Source: Streptomyces sp. 3214.6 (lineage in GTDB: Bacteria; Actinomycetota; Actinomycetes; Streptomycetales; Streptomycetaceae). From it: a stretch of DNA of 64,000 nt. The stretch spans positions 8,060,001 through 8,124,000 of the forward strand of contig NZ_LT670819.1 of NCBI RefSeq assembly GCF_900129855.1, written 5' to 3'. The notes under the pieces are model-generated. The model was given only the letters and a program-made list of their open reading frames with translations. It searched no databases and had not been told where the DNA came from. Position numbers and translations under genes: made by a program. Shown here piece by piece: positions 1 through 9,332 of this stretch (within the stretch, counting starts at the first letter, position 1; every line of letters starts with the position of its first letter).

Positions 1-2339
1 CTGCGGACGTTCCGCAGCCGCTGCTCGTACGTCGCCCCGAGTGCGAGCAGCAGCAGTCCGGCGAGGGCGGGAGGCACCCAGCGGGGGAGCGCGTCGGTCA
101 CCTGGACGAGATACGGGGCGAGCTCGTGCAGCGTGTCCAGGGTGAGCACCGAGCCGCCGAGCACGAGCGGCGCCTGCAGCCGGCGCCGGGCGCCCACCAG
201 GGTGAGCAGCAGTGCGGCCGTCCCCAGCAGCAGGGGGCGGATCCACTCCGGGTCGCCCCAGGCCGCGGCGAGGCTCGGCAGGAGCGTGGCGGTGAGCCCG
301 GGGCCGTACGCCGTCCAGGACGACGCGGCCGGGTCCCGCCGCCGGCGCAGGGCTCCGACGAGCAGCGCCGGCACCGTCACCGGCAGGGTGTACGCCTCCG
401 GGACCCCGACGCGCCAGGCCGCCAGGCGCACCCACGCGGCCAGCACGAAGAGGGCGACGGCCACGTAGCCGACAGTGCGGCGTTTCGGGCGCAGCGCCGT
501 GCCCGCGGCGATCACCGCGCACAGGGACAGCACCAGGGCGAGCAGCGGCAGGTCGAAGACCGCCAGGCCGATGGCGACCAGACCCGCCGCGGCTCCGGTC
601 GCCTCGACCGCGATCGTCGTCGCGGGGTCGCCGACCACGGGCGCGACCAGGGCCGCCGCCACCGGAACCACCAGCACCAGCAGCGCGATGTGCTCCGGCC
701 GCCAGCCGGCGGAGGCGCCGATGGCGCAGGCCAGGGCCGTGGCGTAGCCGAGAGCGGCGGCCGCCGACGCCGGTGCCAGGCGCTCACGCAGGGCCGCCAC
801 CGCGCACACCACGGTCAGCGCGGCGAGGACGGTCAGGGTGGCCGGTTCGGTGGCCAGGGAGAGGAAGGCGAGGCCGAGGGAGGTGGCCAGGGCGAGCCCG
901 GTGGCCGCCCGCGACACCGGCACCAGGAGCGCCACCGTCGCCAGCCCCTGCACCCACAGGCCTACCGTGTAAGGGAGTTGCAGCGCCGTTGGGGTGACGA
1001 GGACCCCGGCCCAGGTCAAAGTCAGCGCGGCGGTCAGCGCCTGCGGGCGCCACTCCTCGTTCCGGACCGTCGTCGCGAGCACCGCGGCCACGGCGACGAG
1101 GATCAGGGGAGCCGTGACGGCGTACGGCGGCCAGAAGGCGTCCATCGTCGCCGCGGCGCGGGCGTCGGCCGGAACCCCGGACCACGGGTGCCGGAGCCAT
1201 GCCGCCGGACCCAGCAGCGTGACACCGACGGCCGGCACCGCCCACAGCACCGCACCCGCCTGGACGGCGCCGGAGGCCCAGAGGACACCCCGGCGCGCCG
1301 CCTCCTGCCCCCGCACGGCGGCCAACAGGGCGATCCCGCACGCCAGATACGCCGGTACCGCCCAGTCGCCGGGCACCAGGACCCGCAGGACACCGCCGAC
1401 GCCGACGACCATGCACAGGGCGCCGGCCGCGGCCGTCCCCGTCGCGAGCTCCGGGCGGAACCGGCCCGCGCCCAGGGCGATCGCCGCGGCGAGGGCGAGG
1501 AGCGCCGCCGCACGGGCGGCGGCGCCCGGACCGTCCGCGTTCACGGAGAGCAGGCCGGCCGTCAGCACACCCCAGCCGCCCGTGCCGAACGCGCACACCA
1601 CGGCGACGAGCCGCACCGGCCGGTCGGCCGCCCGCAGCGCGACCGCCGCGTCGAACGCCGCCGTCGACAGCACCGCGGCCGTGACCGTGTACGCCCCGCC
1701 GCCGACCGCGATCGTCCAGAGCAGCAGCGGGAGTTGAGCGACCGTCAGGGCGGCCGGGCGGGGGAGCCGTACCGTGGCCGAGCCCGGCAGCGCGGCGAGC
1801 GCCGTGCCGTACGCGGCCCACAACACCGCCAACGCCGTCGACCCGGCCGCCGCGTACGTCGTACCGTCCGCCGCCGTGAACGCCACCTCGTACAAGGCGT
1901 ACGCGTCCAGCACCGTCAGCGCGAGACCGAGACCGGCGACCGACTCGGCCGTCGACCGCAGCCCGCGCCGCAGCAGCGCCACCGGCGCCCCGAGCACCGC
2001 CAGCGTGACCGCGCCCAGCACCAGGGACCGGCCGACGATGCCCAGATGACCCCAGCTGACCAGCGTGAACACCATCGCCGCGATGGTGAGCAGCAGGCCA
2101 CCGAGCAGGAGAAGGACGTTCTGCACGCCGGGCGCGGTCGCCTCGGGACGGGGGGACGGCGCCGAAGGCATCGGCGTCGGCCGGCTCGGCCACGCCGGCG
2201 GGGCCTGCCGTACCGCCTGCTGAAGCGCGGCGACCAGCCAGGCGCGGCGGGCCAGCAACTGGGCCCGGCGGGCGTCCAGTTGCTGTAGCTCGGTGTCGAG
2301 GAGGCGCAGCTCCTCGGCCGGGGACGGAAAATGCGTCAT
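1..2339 (-). CDS. Giant polytopic membrane protein, SCO7613 C-terminal-like (3' end cut by window)
   Basis: The reading frame opens with MTHFPSPAEELRLLDTEL and stays open to base 1, so about 779 residues are visible and the C-terminus lies outside. Residues 8-45 form a charged Leu/Gln/Arg helix likely to be a coiled coil. After a Pro-rich spacer, from about residue 70, come well over fifteen hydrophobic segments rich in Ala, Leu and Val. This pattern matches the long Streptomyces membrane proteins annotated as having a SCO7613 C-terminal domain, whose function is unknown. The ATG on the minus strand at 2339-2337 is the first start before the coiled coil. The gene is divergent from the START-like gene, with about 100 bp between them. 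The family call is from memory; no enzymatic motif is visible. Confidence 0.75.
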   Translation of the reverse strand, partial: MTHFPSPAEELRLLDTELQQLDARRAQLLARRAWLVAALQQAVRQAPPAWPSRPTPMPSAPSPRPEATAPGVQNVLLLLGGLLLTIAAMVFTLVSWGHLGIVGRSLVLGAVTLAVLGAPVALLRRGLRSTAESVAGLGLALTVLDAYALYEVAFTAADGTTYAAAGSTALAVLWAAYGTALAALPGSATVRLPRPAALTVAQLPLLLWTIAVGGGAYTVTAAVLSTAAFDAAVALRAADRPVRLVAVVCAFGTGGWGVLTAGLLSVNADGPGAAARAAALLALAAAIALGAGRFRPELATGTAAAGALCMVVGVGGVLRVLVPGDWAVPAYLACGIALLAAVRGQEAARRGVLWASGAVQAGAVLWAVPAVGVTLLGPAAWLRHPWSGVPADARAAATMDAFWPPYAVTAPLILVAVAAVLATTVRNEEWRPQALTAALTLTWAGVLVTPTALQLPYTVGLWVQGLATVALLVPVSRAATGLALATSLGLAFLSLATEPATLTVLAALTVVCAVAALRERLAPASAAAALGYATALACAIGASAGWRPEHIALLVLVVPVAAALVAPVVGDPATTIAVEATGAAAGLVAIGLAVFDLPLLALVLSLCAVIAAGTALRPKRRTVGYVAVALFVLAAWVRLAAWRVGVPEAYTLPVTVPALLVGALRRRRDPAASSWTAYGPGLTATLLPSLAAAWGDPEWIRPLLLGTAALLLTLVGARRRLQAPLVLGGSVLTLDTLHELAPYLVQVTDALPRWVPPALAGLLLLALGATYEQRLRNVR

Positions 2340-2441
2340 GTTCCGGAGTGTGGTTCGCGTCACGTGCGACGACATGAGCGCACATACTCAGAACGTACTC
2401 AAATGCCGCCGCCCGGACGCCCGTGCGGGCACACTCGGCCC

Positions 2442-2888
2442 ATGGACTGGACCCGGTACCGCTTCCGCACCCTGTGGGACCTGCCCGCACCCCCCGCCCG
2501 CGTGTACGACACCCTGGAGCAGGCCGAGGACTACCCGCGCTGGTGGCCCCAGGTACGCGAGGTGAACCGGGTCGACGACACGAGCGGCGTCGTCCGCATC
2601 CGCTCCCTCCTCCCGTACGACCTGACCTTCACCGCACGGGAGGTGCGGCGCGATCCGGCCGCAGGCGTGCTGGAGATCGCGATGACGGGCGACCTCGACG
2701 GCTGGGCGCGCTGGACCCTCACCGCCCACGGCTCCGGCACCCTCGCCCGCTACGACCAGGTGGTCCAGGTGAACAAGCCGCTGCTGCGCCGGTTCGCCGT
2801 CCCCGGACGGCCGGTGTTCCGCCTGAACCACCGGCTGATGATGAGGTCCGGACGGCGCGGCCTCATGGCCCACCTGCAAGCGGTTTGA
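2442..2888 (+). CDS. SRPBCC (START-like / polyketide cyclase) family protein
   Basis: The 148-residue protein begins MDWTRYRFRTLWDLPAP. It shows the usual SRPBCC layout: an early Pro-rich turn, a helix (VYDTLEQAEDYPRWWP), then alternating beta strands and a C-terminal helix ending RRGLMAHL. Such proteins bind hydrophobic ligands in a helix-grip fold; the ligand cannot be read from sequence. The frame is also open upstream, but the upstream part is Arg/Cys-rich and atypical, so the ATG at 2442 is preferred. No strong ribosome-binding site precedes it. tRNA-Val follows 39 bp downstream and has its own promoter. Confidence 0.8.
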   Translation: MDWTRYRFRTLWDLPAPPARVYDTLEQAEDYPRWWPQVREVNRVDDTSGVVRIRSLLPYDLTFTAREVRRDPAAGVLEIAMTGDLDGWARWTLTAHGSGTLARYDQVVQVNKPLLRRFAVPGRPVFRLNHRLMMRSGRRGLMAHLQAV

Positions 2889-2914
2889 AGGAAGCGCGGG
2901 GGGACCTGTATGGT
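2885..2914 (+). promoter_or_regulatory. Probable sigma-70-type promoter of tRNA-Val
   Basis: TTGAAG at 2885-2890 and TATGGT at 2909-2914 are 18 bp apart and precede the mature tRNA by 13 bp. The -35 box overlaps the last codons of the upstream gene. The assignment rests on consensus match and position only. Confidence 0.5.
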
Positions 2915-2927
2915 TCAGTGCGTTCCC

Positions 2928-2999
2928 GGGCGATTAGCTCAGTGGGAGAGCGCTTCGTTCACACCGAAGAGGTCACTGGTTCGAACCCAGTATCGCCCA
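2928..2999 (+). tRNA. tRNA-Val (anticodon CAC)
   Basis: The cloverleaf folds completely. The acceptor stem is GGGCGAT with ATCGCCC, the D stem GCTC with GAGC, the anticodon stem CTTCG with CGAAG around the loop TTCACAC, and the T arm ACTGG-TTCGAAC-CCAGT. The discriminator base is A. The anticodon CAC reads the GUG valine codon. CCA is not encoded (the next bases are CCGG). A Rho-independent terminator follows 9 bp later. Confidence 0.97.
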
Positions 3000-3008
3000 C
3001 CGGGAGAG

Positions 3009-3038
3009 GCCGGTCCGCAGCACGCGGACCGGCTTTTT
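3009..3038 (+). terminator. Rho-independent terminator of tRNA-Val
   Basis: A 10-bp perfect stem (GCCGGTCCGC with GCGGACCGGC), a 5-nt loop and a run of five T residues lie directly after the tRNA. Confidence 0.9.
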
Positions 3039-3054
3039 CGTGTCCGCGCTCGCC

Positions 3055-3780
3055 TCAGGCCGCCGCCGGCAGTTCCGGGCGCAGGGGCCACGAGGTGTCC
3101 ACCGTCTCCGGAGTGCCGCTGCGCGCGAACCAGGCCTGGAGCCCCCGCGCCTGAGCCGCGTGCCAGGCCGTCTGCAGGGCGTGCAGATCGGCCGGGGTCA
3201 GCCGCTCCAGACGCGTTGCGAACCGTCGGCCGAGCGCCCGGACGACCTCCAGCGCGGCCAGCGCGTCCGCCGCCGCGTCGTGCGCCTCGGACAGCGTCAC
3301 GCCGTAGTGCGCGCACAGGTCGGTGAGCGTGCGCCGGCCCTTGCGGTAGCGGTCCAGGTGCTTGTCCAGGACCCGGGGGTCCAGCACCCGCAGCGGCGCC
3401 GCCTCCAGCCAGTGCTCCAGCGCCGAGGCGCGGTGCCTGCGCAGCTCACGGTCGAGCAGCGTCAGGTCGAACGGCGCGTTCATCACCACCAACGGGCGTG
3501 CCGCGGCGGCCTGCTCCGCGAGCAGCTCGGCTATCTCGAACATCACCGGCGACGGCCAACGGCCGTTGCGCTGCAGATGTTCGTCGGTCAGCCCGTGCAC
3601 CTCCGTCGCCCCGGCCGGCACCGGCACGCCCGGGTTCACCAGCCAGCGGCTCACCCGCGGCCGCACCCCCGGCGCGTCCTGGACGACGAGGGCGGCCGAC
3701 ACGATCCGGTCGGTCTCCACGTCGACGCCCGTCGTCTCCGTGTCAAATGCGGCCAGCGGCCCCTCGTACCAGTACGTCAT
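3055..3780 (-). CDS. DnaQ-family 3'-5' exonuclease (DEDDh)
   Basis: The 241-residue protein carries all five residues of the DEDDh exonuclease site. Exo I is FDTETTG with Asp13 and Glu15, Exo II has Asp105 in NAPFDLTLLD, and Exo III has His167 and Asp172 in AHDAAADAL. These bind two metal ions and remove 3'-terminal nucleotides. It is annotated in actinomycetes as a DNA polymerase III epsilon-like 3'-5' exonuclease. It is a stand-alone nuclease domain without a visible DnaE-binding tail, so proofreading within the replicase is not certain; a repair or RNA-trimming role is possible. It converges on tRNA-Val, whose terminator lies in the gap. Confidence 0.9.
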   Translation of the reverse strand: MTYWYEGPLAAFDTETTGVDVETDRIVSAALVVQDAPGVRPRVSRWLVNPGVPVPAGATEVHGLTDEHLQRNGRWPSPVMFEIAELLAEQAAAARPLVVMNAPFDLTLLDRELRRHRASALEHWLEAAPLRVLDPRVLDKHLDRYRKGRRTLTDLCAHYGVTLSEAHDAAADALAALEVVRALGRRFATRLERLTPADLHALQTAWHAAQARGLQAWFARSGTPETVDTSWPLRPELPAAA

Positions 3781-3948
3781 CCCTACCCAACCCCTCGTTC
3801 ACCCATGGCAGCTGACGCACCGTCTTCTGCCTGTTTGGTGATACCCGGGCTGTTTGCGCCGTACGCCGGAAGGACACAACACGGGTACGGGTCTTTGCAG
3901 TTCAGCGGCCCGTCACGGGGACTGGCTTTGCGTGGAAGGCTGTTGGTC

Positions 3949-4515
3949 ATGGCGATAGCGCAGCCCGAGCGGGGCGGGCTGCTGCCCGAGCACGCGGGGC
4001 TTCATCGCGGCACCCTCGCCACCACCGCCTGCATGGAGACACTGCAGGTGGGCTATCTGCACGCGGTCGCGGCGGCCGCGGGATGCTCGCTGTCCCAGCC
4101 GTTCCCGGACAACGGCATCGACTGGCATGTCAGCCACAGCGCGCCCAGCCACACCGTCGACGACGAGGTCACCATCAAGGTGCAGCTCAAGGCCACCTAC
4201 CAGGTGCGGCCCAACCCACCGGGCCGCTTCTTCTCCTTCACGCTCGACAACGACCACCTGCGCAAGCTCGCCCGCAGCCCGGTCTCGGTGCACAAGATCC
4301 TCGTCGTGATGCTCGTGCCCAGATCCCAGGACGACTGGCTGCGCGCCAGCCACGACCGACTCGACCTGCGGCACTGCTGCTACTGGGTCAATCTCGCCGG
4401 CCACCCGATCACCGGCCGGACCCGGACCACCGTGCGGATACCGACCACACGCATCTTCGACGACCGGGCGCTGTGCGAGATCATGACGCGGGCCGGGACG
4501 GGAGGCAGACCATGA
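3949..4515 (+). CDS. DUF4365 domain protein, probable PD-(D/E)xK-like nuclease fold
   Basis: The 188-residue protein has a core resembling restriction-endonuclease-like folds: an N-terminal helix with a conserved Glu (Glu30, TACMETLQ), Asp58 in DNGIDWH, then a strand ending Gln79-Leu80-Lys81 (VQLKAT). DUF4365 proteins share this D...QxK pattern, and the family has been noted among putative nucleases, some near defence genes. Activity here is inferred only. The ATG at 3949 follows GGAAGG by about 10 bp. The stop overlaps the start of the next gene (ATGA), so the two are very likely co-translated. About 170 bp separates it from the divergent exonuclease gene. Confidence 0.75.
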   Translation: MAIAQPERGGLLPEHAGLHRGTLATTACMETLQVGYLHAVAAAAGCSLSQPFPDNGIDWHVSHSAPSHTVDDEVTIKVQLKATYQVRPNPPGRFFSFTLDNDHLRKLARSPVSVHKILVVMLVPRSQDDWLRASHDRLDLRHCCYWVNLAGHPITGRTRTTVRIPTTRIFDDRALCEIMTRAGTGGRP

Positions 4516-5729
4516 TCCACCGCCCCCTCGACGAGCCGCTGCGGCCCGTACGACCGCACCCCGAGCCCCACTGGGACCAGGCCCCGCAGCCCGGCGAGGT
4601 CGACCCTGCCGTCCTGGGCGCCCTGCTCCGCCGGCACGGCTGGCAGCGGCGCGGCGGCGCCGCCGGACGCTACGGCCGCTGGACCCCGCCCGGCCCGGGC
4701 GGCGGCGGGACCAGCCTGCTCGTGCCCGAGAGCCGCGCCTTCCCCGACAGCGACGACCTGCTCGGCGAGGCGCTCCTCGCGCTCTCCCGCAGCGGCACGC
4801 CCTCCGCGCGCGAGGTGCTCGTCGGGCTCGCCGTGCCGAGCGACGAGATCCGCTGGTGGCGGGACGCGCCGAGCGGACCCGCCGGGGCCGCCTCCTGGAC
4901 CGTCGAGGAACAACTGCGCGGGGCGGCCCGCCAGATGCTGCTCGCCGGCGCGCTCGCCACCCGCGCGCGTGCGGGCTACTACGGCGCCCGACATCGGCGC
5001 GCGGCCCTCGCCATCCTGGAGAGCGTCCTGGTCGGCTCCGCGGCCGGTGGACGCAGCCTGACGGCCTTCGCGCCCGTCGCGGGCGCCCGCGCCCTCGCCG
5101 TCCGCCTCCATCAGGCCCTGTACGCCGTCCGCGAGGCCATCGACTACCAACGGGCCACCGGCGGCATGGACGCCTTCGACGGTGCCGTGGAGGCCGGCGC
5201 CAGCCGCGAGCTCACCGAAGCGCTCATCGCCCTCGTGCGGGGTGCCGAGGGCGCCCGGATCGCCGTCGAGTGGTCGCCCGCCGCCGGAGTCCCCGAGGAC
5301 TGCGCCGCGAGCGACGAGCCGGTCGAGTTCTCGCCCGGCGACCTGTCCGTGCTGCGCGAGGCCGGCGCCCGCTATCTGCGCGAGGAGCCCTCGGTGCCCG
5401 TGCGGGTCACCGGCACCGTGGTCCGGATGCGCAGGTCGGGGCCGCGCGGCGAGGGCAGCATCCGGCTGCGGGTGCTGGCCGGCGCCGAGATCCCGCACGT
5501 CCGCCTCACCCTCGACGAGGAGGACTACCGCATCGCCGGACAGGCCCACCTGGTCGGACTGCCGGTACGGGTGCAGGGCCGGCTGGAGAGCAGGGGCGGG
5601 TTCCGCAGGCTCACCGGCGCGAGCGGAGTCGTCCCCGTGCAGGTGGAGGAGGCCGAGCGTGACCGGCTGATGAAGTCCCTGCAGGAGAACCTGGACTTTT
5701 TCGAGGAGGCGTGCGGGGGCGAGGACTGA
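4512..5729 (+). CDS. Hypothetical protein with C-terminal OB-like beta domain, partner of DUF4365 gene
   Basis: The 405-residue protein is not one I recognise by name. Residues 1-75 are Pro/Gly/Arg-rich. About 75-300 is an Ala/Leu-rich helical region. About 300-385 is beta-rich (VPVRVTGTVVRMRRSG, then LVGLPVRVQGRLESRGGFRR), which looks like an OB-type nucleic-acid or oligosaccharide-binding barrel. An acidic helix ends the protein (LDFFEEACGGED). No catalytic motif or membrane segment is seen. The start codon overlaps the stop of the DUF4365 gene by four bases, implying a shared transcript and a joint role. The OB assignment is my inference from strand pattern. Confidence 0.7.
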   Translation: MIHRPLDEPLRPVRPHPEPHWDQAPQPGEVDPAVLGALLRRHGWQRRGGAAGRYGRWTPPGPGGGGTSLLVPESRAFPDSDDLLGEALLALSRSGTPSAREVLVGLAVPSDEIRWWRDAPSGPAGAASWTVEEQLRGAARQMLLAGALATRARAGYYGARHRRAALAILESVLVGSAAGGRSLTAFAPVAGARALAVRLHQALYAVREAIDYQRATGGMDAFDGAVEAGASRELTEALIALVRGAEGARIAVEWSPAAGVPEDCAASDEPVEFSPGDLSVLREAGARYLREEPSVPVRVTGTVVRMRRSGPRGEGSIRLRVLAGAEIPHVRLTLDEEDYRIAGQAHLVGLPVRVQGRLESRGGFRRLTGASGVVPVQVEEAERDRLMKSLQENLDFFEEACGGED

Positions 5730-5828
5730 GGGTAACCGTTTCGCGGTCGGCGGGTGCGGGTCGGTACGATCCCCTATTGCGCGCGCTCACGGTATGGCGC
5801 CGCACCCACCTTCAGTCAGGAGAGACCG

Positions 5829-7805
<1,977 letters not shown>

Positions 7806-7859
7806 TCCCTGCTGATCCGGTGCGATCCGGTTCGGTGCGATCCGGTGCGGTCCGGCCGT

Positions 7860-7903
7860 GCGAAGGGCCTCCGGGGAGATTCAGCTCCTCGGAGGCCCTT
7901 CGC
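7860..7903. terminator. Shared bidirectional terminator hairpin between thrS and the K+ channel gene
   Basis: A 14-bp perfect stem (GCGAAGGGCCTCCG with CGGAGGCCCTTCGC) sits 55 bp after thrS. It overlaps the last codons and stop of the convergent channel gene (stop at 7883-7881). There is no long T tract, as is common in Streptomyces. Confidence 0.75.
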
Positions 7904-8549
7904 CGTTGCGGCGTTCGCCCTCCAGCGAGAACACCTGCACCAGCCACGACGAGAACGAGCCCGTCACCGCGCCCAGCAGCGCCAGCCCGCACGCCATCAG
8001 GCCCACCGCGATCACCCGGCCCACGGACGTGACCGGGACGACATCGCCGTAGCCGACCGTGGTCAGCGTCGAGCACGCCCACCACAGGGCGTCCCCGAAG
8101 GTGTGCATGTGGGTGCCCGGCACCCCCCGCTCCTGGTCGTAGACGGCGAGTGAGCACGCGAAGCCGAGCAGGACCGTCGTCACCCCGGCATAGGTGATCA
8201 CGCGCGCGTACAGCGACAGCCGGGGTTCACCGCGCCGGCGCTGGACGGCCTCGTACAGCCTGACCACCCGCAGCGGGCGCAGCAGCGGCAGGACGACGAC
8301 CACGGTGTCCAGCTTGTGCGCGGGGACGAAGTGCAGTCCCTGTCCGCTGATCCGCCAGCGCACCGCGTAGTCGACCACGAACATCGACCAGGCGAGGCAC
8401 ATCACCGCCGTGCACAGGTCCCGCCACGCTTCCGGCAGGCCCTGGGCGAGGACCAGGACCGCGTACATGGCGAGGAACACCAGTGAGGCGAAGGCGAGCG
8501 GGATCTCGATGCGCTGCGCCCAGCGGGTCTGACGGCTGTCTTCGTCCAT
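7881..8549 (-). CDS. Two-pore-helix potassium channel family protein
   Basis: The 222-residue membrane protein has the K+ selectivity filter TVGYGD at residues 164-169, preceded by a pore helix (FGDALWWACSTLT). Hydrophobic segments lie at about 17-36, 43-60, 82-95, 116-136 and 177-205. An Arg-rich stretch (RPLRVVRLYEAVQRRR, 91-106) resembles a voltage-sensor-like S4, suggesting a compact Kv-type 5-6 helix layout rather than a bare KcsA type. No cytosolic RCK domain is present. The ATG at 8549 is chosen over upstream in-frame codons that read as non-coding. The gene overlaps the thrS terminator at its 3' end and is divergent from the HIT gene. Confidence 0.88.
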   Translation of the reverse strand: MDEDSRQTRWAQRIEIPLAFASLVFLAMYAVLVLAQGLPEAWRDLCTAVMCLAWSMFVVDYAVRWRISGQGLHFVPAHKLDTVVVVLPLLRPLRVVRLYEAVQRRRGEPRLSLYARVITYAGVTTVLLGFACSLAVYDQERGVPGTHMHTFGDALWWACSTLTTVGYGDVVPVTSVGRVIAVGLMACGLALLGAVTGSFSSWLVQVFSLEGERRNGEGPPRS

Positions 8550-8628
8550 CGGCCCAGCTTGGCCCGCGTGGCTTTTCGCGGAACCCCGGCGACACGCCGC
8601 GAACGGGCGAAGCCATATGCTGCCTTGC

Positions 8629-9180
8629 ATGACGAGTGAGCCGGAGCAGCAGATCGGAGTGGGGACGCAGGACGCGTTCCAGCGCCTGTGGACGCCCCAC
8701 CGGATGGCGTACATCCAGGGCGAGAACAAGCCGACCGGCCCGGGGGCCGAGGACGGCTGCCCGTTCTGCTCGATCCCGGCGAAGTCCGACGAGGACGGGC
8801 TGATCGTCCGGCGCGGTGAGCATGTGTACGCGGTGCTGAACCTCTACCCGTACAACGGCGGCCACCTGATGACCGTCCCCTACCGGCACGTGGCCGACTA
8901 CACCGATCTGACGGTGCCCGAGACCGCGGAGCTCGCCGAGCTGACCAAGCAGGCGATGACGGCCCTGCGCACCGCGTCCGGCGCGCAAGGTTTCAACATC
9001 GGCATGAACCAGGGGACCGTCGCGGGCGCCGGCATCGCCGCTCACCTCCACCAGCACATCGTGCCCCGCTGGGGCGGCGACACGAACTTCATGCCGGTGG
9101 TCGGCCACACCCGCGTACTGCCACAACTCCTCGCGGACACGAGGAAGATGCTGGCAGAGGCCTGGCCGACGGCTTCCTGA
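8629..9180 (+). CDS. HIT-domain hydrolase/phosphorylase (Ap4A phosphorylase-like)
   Basis: The 183-residue protein has the histidine triad HLHQHIVPRW (His139, His141, His143) and a CPFC pair (Cys44, Cys47) that may bind zinc. It closely resembles the mycobacterial Rv2613c type, an Ap4A phosphorylase, and stands in the same neighbourhood between thrS and pgsA. It should act on nucleoside polyphosphates in the cytoplasm. TATGCT at 8616-8621 puts transcription start at or next to the ATG, so the mRNA is probably leaderless. No ribosome-binding site is seen. Confidence 0.88.
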   Translation: MTSEPEQQIGVGTQDAFQRLWTPHRMAYIQGENKPTGPGAEDGCPFCSIPAKSDEDGLIVRRGEHVYAVLNLYPYNGGHLMTVPYRHVADYTDLTVPETAELAELTKQAMTALRTASGAQGFNIGMNQGTVAGAGIAAHLHQHIVPRWGGDTNFMPVVGHTRVLPQLLADTRKMLAEAWPTAS

Positions 9181-9213
9181 CGGCGGTGCCTTTGCGGCCG
9201 AGGCCAACATCAG

Positions 9214-9240
9214 CAGCCCGTCCGGCGCTTGAGGACGAGG
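9214..9240. repeat. Streptomyces dispersed intergenic repeat (CGTCCGGCG...TTGAGGACG type)
   Basis: CAGCCCGTCCGGCG followed by CTTGAGGACGAGG matches a short motif I recall as very frequent in Streptomyces intergenic regions. It lies between the convergent HIT and membrane-protein genes. Its role is unknown. Only one copy of this type is seen in the window. Confidence 0.6.
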
Positions 9241-9332
9241 CCGCTTAAGGGCCGTAGGCGGGTCTGGGGCCACAGCCTCCAGGGCTGGTCACCCATCCCA
9301 CCTGCACAAAAAGCGGCCCAACCGCCGGAGGC

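Noticed and set aside
126..2288. A 720-codon forward open frame at the window start
   Set aside because: The composition is Arg/Gln/Gly-rich and lacks any motif; the minus-strand frame encodes a coherent polytopic membrane protein instead.
5730..5828. Possible T-box riboswitch before thrS
   Set aside because: The gap is under 100 bp and shows neither a T-box sequence nor the expected stem-loops.
7814..7855. Short GATCCGGTGC-type direct repeats after thrS
   Set aside because: They are too short and irregular to call as an element; noted only as local repetition before the terminator.
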